From the NCBI RefSeq assembly GCF_037977235.1, contig NZ_CP150276.1:682001-746000 (forward strand): a DNA stretch of 64,000 nt. Direction: 5' to 3'. Below are positions 57,821 to 64,000 of this stretch, in pieces. A program made the translations under genes and the position numbers. The DNA is from Paenibacillus sp. FSL K6-0276 (lineage in GTDB: Bacteria; Bacillota; Bacilli; Paenibacillales; Paenibacillaceae). The notes below the pieces were generated by a model, which did not search any database, was not told where the DNA came from, and saw only the letters and a list, made by a program, of their open reading frames with translations. How positions within the stretch are numbered: position 1 is the first letter of the stretch; each line of letters starts with the position of its first letter.

Positions 57821-58711
57821 ATGAAAACTGCGAGATTGATTTATAATCCCACTTCTGGACGGGAAGAAATGAAGAAGCGGCTCGCCGATATTTTGGACCG
57901 GCTGGATACGGGTGGCATTGAAGCCTCCTGCCATGCAACAACCGGAGAAGGCGATGCTACGTTAGCTGCTGCGGATGCAGTGGAACGCGGTTATGATCTG
58001 ATCATAGCAGCCGGTGGTGATGGCACTTTAAATGAAGTTATTAATGGTATGGCGGAGAAGCCTAATCTTCCCCCGCTCGGCGTATTGCCGATTGGTACTA
58101 CAAATGATTTTGCACGTGCGATGGGGATCCCAAAGAATTGGGAGGATTCCTGTGATCTGATCCTTAGCCAAGAGTCACGTCTGATTGACATCGGTAAAGC
58201 AAATGACCGTTATTTCATTAATATTGCAGGCGGCGGTAGCTTAACCGAACTGACATATGAAGTTCCCAGTAAGCTGAAGACCATGATAGGGCAGCTTGCT
58301 TATTATTTAAAGGGTATTGAAAAAATGGTCAGCCTATCTCCTCAGGAACTAATCGTCCGAGCCAATGGCCAGGAAGTCATTCATGATGAGTTCATGCTGT
58401 TCCTAATCGCAAATACGAATTCCGTTGGCGGCTTCGAAAAGCTTGCTCCTGGCGCTCGAATCGATGACGGTCTGTTAGACGTTATTGCGGTTAAAAAATG
58501 CAACCTAGCAGAGTTTGTCCGTTTGGTCAGATTAGCCCTTCGCGGCGAGCATTTGCAGGATAAGAAGGTTATATATTTCCGTACGGATGCGATGGATGTA
58601 ATCTCTCCAGGACATGTCCAATTGAACTTGGACGGCGAACTGGGTGGAGAGCTGCCAGGGCGATTCCGGATTTTGCCACAGCATTTGCGGATTTTTGCTG
58701 AGAATAACTGA
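57821..58711 (+). CDS. dagK: diacylglycerol/lipid kinase (DagK/DgkB type)
   Basis: The 296-residue cytoplasmic kinase phosphorylates diacylglycerol, probably the type that recycles DAG from lipoteichoic acid synthesis. It begins RLIYNPTSGREEMKK, has AAGGDGTLNEVINGM and LGVLPIGTTNDFAR, then a beta-rich C-terminal half with NIAGGGS and VQLNLDGELGG. Length matches. An AGGTGG lies 12 bases ahead of ATG 57821. The rRNA methyltransferase gene follows after 80 bases on the same strand. Confidence 0.92.
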   Translation: MKTARLIYNPTSGREEMKKRLADILDRLDTGGIEASCHATTGEGDATLAAADAVERGYDLIIAAGGDGTLNEVINGMAEKPNLPPLGVLPIGTTNDFARAMGIPKNWEDSCDLILSQESRLIDIGKANDRYFINIAGGGSLTELTYEVPSKLKTMIGQLAYYLKGIEKMVSLSPQELIVRANGQEVIHDEFMLFLIANTNSVGGFEKLAPGARIDDGLLDVIAVKKCNLAEFVRLVRLALRGEHLQDKKVIYFRTDAMDVISPGHVQLNLDGELGGELPGRFRILPQHLRIFAENN

Positions 58712-58791
58712 GGCTTGATGGAAGGCTAAGAATAATTGAAGATATCGTGGGTTTATACAGCGATGATAATGAAAGAAGTGAACTATAAATA

Positions 58792-60285
58792 ATGAGTAAA
58801 CACCGCAGTGGACGCAGCACCAGCCGCCCAGTCGGCAAGGCGCCTGTCGCCGGACTGCCTGTGAATAAAAATGATGAGGTTATGCTCGATATTATCGGCA
58901 TGACCCATGAAGGCGAAGGGGTAGGCCGCGTAGAAGGCTTTACCCTTTTTGTGCAGGGAGCCCTTCCCGGAGAGAAGGTCCGGGCAAAGGTGCTCAAGAC
59001 CAAGAAGCAGTATGGCTACGCCAAGCTGCTGAATTTGGTAGAAGCGAGCAGCGCCCGCATCGCGGCGCCTTGCGAGATCTATGATAAGTGTGGCGGCTGT
59101 CAGCTGCAGCATATGGACTACACTGCCCAGTTGGCGTGGAAACGGCAGCTGGTGGTGGACAACCTGGAGCGGATTGGGAAGCTCCAGGTGAGTGGTGGTG
59201 GCGGAGACGCTGGAACGGATCAGACAGAGGGCATTCTCGTCCGCCCAACACTGGGCATGGACGAGCCTTGGCGCTATCGCAACAAGGCTCAGGTGCCGAT
59301 CGGTGTAACAGAAGGTGGCCTTGTGGGTGGCTTTTACGCGCGGGGAAGCCACCGGATCATCGATATGGAAACATGCTTGATTCAGCATGAAGATAACGAT
59401 GACGTTGTGCGCAAGGTGAAAGAAATCGGACGGAAGCGTGGTATTACTGCTTACGACGAAGAATCCGGTAAAGGCATACTGCGTCATGTCGTAGTAAAGA
59501 AAGCCTTCCGCACAGGTGAGATAATGGTCGTACTCGTCACTAATGGCGAACGCATCCCACATCTGGACGAATGGATCACTGAGATCCGCCGTGAAATCCC
59601 AGCTGTTACAAGCATCTGCCAGAACGTGAATACTAAGCAGACGAACGTAATCTTCGGTGATACAACACGTACCCTTTGGGGGAACGATGTTATTTACGAT
59701 TATATCGGCGATGTGAAATTCGCGATTTCTGCCCGTTCTTTTTATCAGGTTAATCCGGCTCAAACCGAGGTTCTCTATGGTAAGACAGTGGAATATGCAG
59801 GACTTACGGGAAACGAGACTGTTATAGATGCTTATTGCGGTATCGGAACGATTTCATTGTTCCTTGCGCAGCATGCTAAACAGGTCTACGGTGTAGAGAT
59901 CGTACGTGAAGCGATAGAGGATGCGCGGGCGAATGCCACTTTGAATAGTATGGATAATGTAGTGTTTGAGGTAGGTGCATCTGAGGATGTAATCCCTAAC
60001 TGGAAAGAGCAGGGGATAACGGCAGATGTTATCGTGGTCGATCCTCCGCGTAAAGGCTGCGATCCACGACTTTTGGAGACGATTCTGGCGATGAAGCCGG
60101 AGCGTGTGGTGTATGTATCGTGTAATCCATCGACACTGGCAAGGGACTTGCGGGTGTTGGAGGATGGCGGGTATAAGACAGTGGAGGTAACTCCGGTGGA
60201 TATGTTCCCGCATACGGTGCATGTAGAATCAGTAGCTTTGTTGGTGAGGGATGTAACAGTGATTCAACCCCCTTTACTTACTTGA
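58792..60285 (+). CDS. rlmD: 23S rRNA (uracil-5-)-methyltransferase (RlmD/RlmCD/RumA type)
   Basis: The 497-residue S-adenosylmethionine enzyme has a basic N-terminus and a TRAM domain (about 25-85). An iron-sulfur motif follows with Cys94, Cys100 and Cys103 ([14 protein letters not shown]), plus a fourth Cys later. The Rossmann domain has [13 protein letters not shown]. The catalytic region includes [10 protein letters not shown], with Cys444 in [13 protein letters not shown]. Such enzymes make m5U747 and/or m5U1939 in 23S rRNA. In Bacillus subtilis one enzyme (RlmCD/YefA) does both. GAAAGAAGTG is the weak ribosome site. Confidence 0.9.
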   Translation: MSKHRSGRSTSRPVGKAPVAGLPVNKNDEVMLDIIGMTHEGEGVGRVEGFTLFVQGALPGEKVRAKVLKTKKQYGYAKLLNLVEASSARIAAPCEIYDKCGGCQLQHMDYTAQLAWKRQLVVDNLERIGKLQVSGGGGDAGTDQTEGILVRPTLGMDEPWRYRNKAQVPIGVTEGGLVGGFYARGSHRIIDMETCLIQHEDNDDVVRKVKEIGRKRGITAYDEESGKGILRHVVVKKAFRTGEIMVVLVTNGERIPHLDEWITEIRREIPAVTSICQNVNTKQTNVIFGDTTRTLWGNDVIYDYIGDVKFAISARSFYQVNPAQTEVLYGKTVEYAGLTGNETVIDAYCGIGTISLFLAQHAKQVYGVEIVREAIEDARANATLNSMDNVVFEVGASEDVIPNWKEQGITADVIVVDPPRKGCDPRLLETILAMKPERVVYVSCNPSTLARDLRVLEDGGYKTVEVTPVDMFPHTVHVESVALLVRDVTVIQPPLLT

Positions 60286-60419
60286 GTTTTCCAGTGTGGT
60301 ACAGATTGAAACATTGGTGGCACAGATAGAGGAGATCAGACTTGATGTGAAATTGATGTAAAAATCTACCGGATTTGAGCCTGATGAAAAGAAGAAACTA
60401 GGAAATTTGAAGGAACCCT

Positions 60420-60536
60420 TGTCAAGTAGACACTAAATAAAGAGCAATATTTATTCGCCTGAGTTCGGTATTTATAGGGACTCAGTTTGTTTAGTTTCGC
60501 TTGGAAACGTGCACAGTTGTAAAAGCAGATATATAG
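60420..60536 (-). pseudogene. remnant of an IS3-family (IS150-like) transposase, C-terminal end
   Basis: Read on the minus strand from 60536, the sequence gives FYNCARFQAKLNKLSPYKYRTQA, matching the well-known C-terminus of IS150-type OrfB transposases (ERFQxKLNNLSPxEYRTQA). The usual stop is replaced by a few further codons. GTCTACTTGACAAGGG just beyond resembles the right end of such elements. No upstream part of the transposase is present, so only the last fragment of an old insertion remains. Confidence 0.6.
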
Positions 60537-60702
60537 TTAATAAAAGTATTGACTTGAGATCCAAAGCGAAAAATACGAATAGCTTCTCCTATTTTATTCT
60601 TTCCCCCGTCTCTAAGCATAAAGAATAAGCCTGCTGGATGGCAGTGTCTTTGCCGTCCAGGGGGCTATTAGTGTTGTGAACTTTGTGACCGGTCTATTTA
60701 TC

Positions 60703-60885
60703 TTACAGTACTCGGCCTTCCACCTTTCCTTTTTTCGGATGTACATCGCCTTTGGCCGTAAGAACGCCTATATGTTTTTTGCGACTGTTGTACATCTCTA
60801 CCTCTCCATGCAGGGAATCCTTGTGATAAAACTTGTCACCATCCGTATAGATTCTCTCCTTCTTCCACTCTGTTTTTACTTTCAT
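60703..60885 (-). CDS. 60-residue protein resembling the colicin E3 ribonuclease domain
   Basis: I chose ATG 60885, with AAGGAGAG about eight bases ahead. The 60-residue basic product includes KFYHKDSLHGEVEMY, HIGVL and a final GRVL. The colicin E3 16S-rRNA-cleaving domain has the same layout: IYEWDSQHGELEGY with catalytic Asp-x2-His-x3-Glu, then HLGSF, then an Arg near the end. All four positions have counterparts here. It lacks translocation and receptor domains, and no immunity gene is obvious. It may be a trapped toxin module, a small independent protein, or a remnant of a larger polymorphic toxin. Similarity is by eye. Confidence 0.5.
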   Translation of the reverse strand: MKVKTEWKKERIYTDGDKFYHKDSLHGEVEMYNSRKKHIGVLTAKGDVHPKKGKVEGRVL

Positions 60886-60940
60886 TGCACTTCTCTCCTT
60901 GAACTTGTCCCTGCGCCATGCTTCCGCAATTTGTGGAAAC

Positions 60941-60980
60941 AAAAAAAGCCCAAGTCACCTCGAAGGTTCCATATGGGGCT
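60941..60980. terminator. hairpin with T runs on both strands
   Basis: AGCCC (60947-60951) pairs with GGGCT (60976-60980), with seven A's on one side and GCTTTTT on the other. It would isolate the small minus-strand gene from anything upstream. Confidence 0.4.
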
Positions 60981-61531
60981 GCTTTTTGCAGGATCATTAA
61001 TAAATGAGAAAAAGCCCTCACGGATAATAGGCATAGACCTACTTCGTAAGAGCTTTATTATGCAGATATGTGGTTGGCGAACGCTTCTAATTAATGGCCA
61101 GATATAATGGGAAAGCATATAGCCAGCCAATGAATCCAATATATAATCGGATATTATTATTCAGGGGAATCCCTGATAAAATTTAATTCCCCGTGCTCGT
61201 CCACAAAAAATAGACGTTTTATGTTAATTGCCAAAATTTTTACAAATAGGTAGGACCTAAGGAGGTAAGCGCTATCTTTATACCTATAAAAACGCGACGT
61301 GAAGGCCTTCATGTCAACAAGTGTATACCCAATGTCATTAATTATCTATTTGAAAGAAAGGCCACTTTTCATAATGTTACTATAAGGACATTGACATATG
61401 TTATAAGCTTCTATGACGTGTCGGAATCTCGGAAGGGAGGAAAGAGCATCGAGGTAAGCTGAAATGGAAGCACATACCATTTAGGAGATTGATGTTTCTT
61501 GACTCAAGAATCAGAAGGGAGTTAGTACGAT
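60981..61531. other. gene-free stretch and leader before the DUF4855 gene
   Basis: No supported gene. AGGAGGTAAGC occurs at about 61259-61269 with no start that follows. Just ahead of the large gene, TTAGGAG at 61481 precedes ATG 61492 of an 18-codon frame that ends at 61545, overlapping the next start, so it may be a leader peptide. TTGACA occurs near 61390 but has no good -10. Confidence 0.35.
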
Positions 61532-64000
61532 ATGAAGAGGAGTAGAAAATGGGTAGCTCTCGTCATGGTTGCGATCATGATCGTAACCATGATGCCGATC
61601 GCGCAAGCGGAAGAGGCGCTGCCGCCTACACAGACAAAGGACCAGACACCAGTGAACCCGCCGGGCGAAGCCGATCCGGTCGAGGTGACGAATCCATCAG
61701 ACCTACCGGGAGCGGGTACGGAGGGTGTTATTGCGTCAGTGTATGGGGCAGTATATCACAATCTTGCAGCGGGCTTATCATATGAGTGGTCGCAAGAGCC
61801 GGAAGCTTCCTATCCGGATGAAGGCAACACACTTACGGATGGTATATATGGGGCAAGCAATAGATCCGACGTAGCATGGATTGGACATCATTTGAGTAAG
61901 ACACGCGAAGTTGTGTTTGATTTGGGGGCGAAGAAATCTATCACGGGTATTAAAGCCAATTTCCTCGAAGATTGGCCAACGAACAATGTACTCGTGCCAC
62001 TCACGGTATCGATGTACGTCTCCGATGACAAGGTGAACTGGGGACTGCTCAAAGACAATGCCACGCAGAAGCTGTGGAATGACGGCAAATACACGGAGAC
62101 CTATGTGTGGGACGGCAGCAAGGACGGCATTAAAGCGATCGGCCCAGTTGCGAAAATCGCGTATGCTCGGTACGTCAAAGTGACATTCTCCATGCATCCT
62201 TCGGCGATGACGCTCGTGGATGAGATTGAAATTATCGGTCAAGACGGGCAAGCAGCGGGAGCGGTAACCGTGCCGACGCAGGAGGCGAAGCTCCTGGCGC
62301 CTGGCGAAGCGACGGCGGGCATTCAGGATCTTGGACTGCTCTATAACGGACATTATGCGGATAAACCTGGAATAGGCAATTGGAAGAAGGACCGGATTAT
62401 TCCGAATATCAGTTACGTGGATAAGGATAATAATCCGACGGCATGGCTCTTCGACGGCATCCTCTATCTCGGGACGAACTCTCCAGAAGGACGCAGTTTC
62501 GGGGCGGGGTCGGGTAATCCGTCCATTCTTGCAGACTGGAAATGGTATTTGGAAAAAACGTTTGCGGCAACTGGCGATATGCAGCAGTTGAATGAAGCGA
62601 CAAAAGAAGTCGGTCAGAAGCTCGGCGAACCGAATCATAAGACAAAGGTTGTTCTGATGATTCCGTATCCGGATGAGGGCGTAGTCAATTTCGGAGATCT
62701 CGGTGACGGAAATCTCAACTTTACTGGCCACAATTCGCAAGCGCTTACAAATCGTGCGAAGGCAACGCAGTGGTATATCAATGAGGTGAAGTCGCTCTGG
62801 CCTGAGGGGAAATATCCGAATCTTGAACTGGTAGGCATGTACTGGCTGGAAGAACAAATCGGCATCGATGCAGCCGGTCCGGACTTGGTGAAAGCTGTAA
62901 GTGAGCAAGTGCATGCGGAGAATATGAAATTTTTCTGGATTCCGCATTCCTTGGCGTACAAGGCTTATATGTGGAAGGATGTCGGCTTCGATGCGGTAGC
63001 GCTCCAACCGAACTATTTCTTCGCGCCGATAGGTTATGATCGTTTTGAAGATGCTTCGAACATCGCGAAGCTTTATGGGATGACTAACGAGTTCGAGTTC
63101 GATGATCGGATGCTGACGGACGGTGTGTTCCGGGAGAGGTATATCGATTATTTGAACAGCGGTGTGGAAACCGGGTTAATGGAACATGGCTTCAACGCTT
63201 ACTATCAAGGTAATAATGCCGTTTATGATAGCGCCGTGAGCACAGACCCGGCCAATCGGATCCTGTATGACTGGCTGCATCAATATGTCAAAGGAACTTA
63301 TACAGTCAACAATGCGGCTCCGCCTGAAGTGGAAGTGCAGATGAACGGTGAGCCGTTTAAGGCAGGGGAAGTTCTAGCAGACTCCAAGAAAGTGAAATTT
63401 ACATGGAACCTTAAAGATGTTGCCGATCCAAGTGTGATCAAAGTTTCTGCGATGTATGATGGAAAGCCTTACACGGTAGGGACGGAAATCACGTTAAAGA
63501 ATATGCTTGGCAAGCATGTGTTGGATGTTACCGTCACTTCGGGGAAATCGAAGAAAACATCGTTTACGTTCGAAGTGAAGACGGATGCCGCGACAATGAT
63601 TGCGCTCGTGGACATTTACGTCAATGACAAAAAAATGAATAACAACGATGCAACGGCCCTTAAAGTTTACCTCGATGCGATGAAACAGGCGGAAGGCGTC
63701 AACCCAGCCGAATTCACGAAATCGCTGAAGAACTTCAATGCGAAGCTGGATCAACTGAAGCAGAACATTGCGGGCGATGCCTATACGATGTTGAAGGAAA
63801 GCGTCTATTACCTGGCAGGCAGTCTGGCTCAAGGCAAACCTGTTGAAGTATCGTCGATTGAAAATGGTGGTCCGAATTATATTCCATCCAACGCGGTGGA
63901 CGGATTCCAAGCGACACGCTGGGCGAGTCACTATGATGATGCGAACTGGTTCCTAGTCGACCTGGGTCAGCCTACGGCGATGGATACAGTTCGCATCAGT
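61532..64000 (+). CDS. large secreted DUF4855 protein with discoidin-like domains (runs off the window)
   Basis: The frame is open from ATG 61532 to the end (823 codons, no stop), behind GGGAG at ten bases. A signal peptide (about 1-27, ending PIAQAEE) and a Pro/Thr linker come first. An F5/8-like module follows at about residues 95-235 (REVVFDLGAKKSITGI... YARYVKVTFS). The DUF4855 region runs about 265-590 (LLYNGHYADKPG, WLFDGILYLG, MYWLEEQIG). An Ig-like segment and a second discoidin module (TRWASHYDDANWFLVDLGQP) start near 770. DUF4855 proteins are secreted and probably act on or bind polysaccharide. The catalytic role is not established. Confidence 0.85.
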   Translation, partial: MKRSRKWVALVMVAIMIVTMMPIAQAEEALPPTQTKDQTPVNPPGEADPVEVTNPSDLPGAGTEGVIASVYGAVYHNLAAGLSYEWSQEPEASYPDEGNTLTDGIYGASNRSDVAWIGHHLSKTREVVFDLGAKKSITGIKANFLEDWPTNNVLVPLTVSMYVSDDKVNWGLLKDNATQKLWNDGKYTETYVWDGSKDGIKAIGPVAKIAYARYVKVTFSMHPSAMTLVDEIEIIGQDGQAAGAVTVPTQEAKLLAPGEATAGIQDLGLLYNGHYADKPGIGNWKKDRIIPNISYVDKDNNPTAWLFDGILYLGTNSPEGRSFGAGSGNPSILADWKWYLEKTFAATGDMQQLNEATKEVGQKLGEPNHKTKVVLMIPYPDEGVVNFGDLGDGNLNFTGHNSQALTNRAKATQWYINEVKSLWPEGKYPNLELVGMYWLEEQIGIDAAGPDLVKAVSEQVHAENMKFFWIPHSLAYKAYMWKDVGFDAVALQPNYFFAPIGYDRFEDASNIAKLYGMTNEFEFDDRMLTDGVFRERYIDYLNSGVETGLMEHGFNAYYQGNNAVYDSAVSTDPANRILYDWLHQYVKGTYTVNNAAPPEVEVQMNGEPFKAGEVLADSKKVKFTWNLKDVADPSVIKVSAMYDGKPYTVGTEITLKNMLGKHVLDVTVTSGKSKKTSFTFEVKTDAATMIALVDIYVNDKKMNNNDATALKVYLDAMKQAEGVNPAEFTKSLKNFNAKLDQLKQNIAGDAYTMLKESVYYLAGSLAQGKPVEVSSIENGGPNYIPSNAVDGFQATRWASHYDDANWFLVDLGQPTAMDTVRIS

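Noticed and set aside
60676..61107. 143-codon plus-strand frame opposite the colicin-E3-like gene
   Set aside because: Poor ribosome site, leucine/phenylalanine-rich antisense product, and the minus-strand frame has a better start and a recognisable motif.

Overview
The window looks like chromosome of a Paenibacillus-type member of the Bacillales. Four things point there: strong AGGAGG-like ribosome sites with many GTG/TTG starts, a 16S rRNA of that general kind, a twelve-gene purine operon in the Bacillus order, and secreted proteins of types common in that genus (a DUF4855/discoidin protein and a GH3 enzyme). GC content is moderate. Local GC spikes occur in the rRNA genes, in the first half of purK and in a repeat cluster between purF and purM.

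Layout. 1-2.1 kb: tail of a GH3 enzyme translationally coupled to a beta-phosphoglucomutase, then a decayed patch (Rgg-like fragment, short CPBP protease). 2.2-4.6 kb: a small membrane protein, then PurR boxes, promoter, guanine riboswitch and the purine permease pbuG. 4.7-12.6 kb: an envelope glycosylation cluster (three GT-C membrane glycosyltransferases with added beta-sandwich domains, a GT2 polyprenyl-phosphate glycosyltransferase, a GtrA protein, a class D sortase). 12.7-13.9 kb: two nearly identical c-di-GMP-I riboswitches in tandem before a secreted transglutaminase-like protein. 14.0-19.3 kb: a complete 16S-23S-5S rRNA operon without spacer tRNAs, with processing stalks. 19.3-27 kb: a cluster of DnaA-box-like sites, an acyl-ACP thioesterase, a decayed anti-sigma-like gene, an AraC regulator, trmO, topB, an MFS transporter, a DUF1294 protein and a universal stress protein.

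27-42 kb: purEKBCSQLFMNHD, which makes IMP from PRPP. It is preceded by the same control module as pbuG (inverted PurBoxes, promoter, guanine riboswitch), so uptake and synthesis should respond together to PRPP/PurR and to guanine. Two junctions inside the operon (purB-purC and purF-purM) carry copies of a large hairpin element with compensated base changes. The second junction also holds a 92-bp tandem palindromic repeat.

42-52 kb: housekeeping and unknown genes (SEC-C protein, ilvA, secreted protein, DUF1129, alpha/beta hydrolase, DODA-type dioxygenase, YerB-like lipoprotein, Pit phosphate transporter with its DUF47 partner). 52-54.5 kb: a simple-sequence tract, an intact-looking IS4-family element, and about 0.7 kb without a supported gene. 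54.5-60.3 kb: corA, a YqfQ-like basic protein, a YerC/TrpR-like regulator, a CbiX-type chelatase, dagK and rlmD. 60.3-64 kb: an IS3-family transposase remnant, a 60-residue protein resembling the colicin E3 ribonuclease domain, and the start of a large secreted DUF4855 protein that runs off the window.

All calls come from reading the sequence and from remembered family features. No database search or folding program was run.
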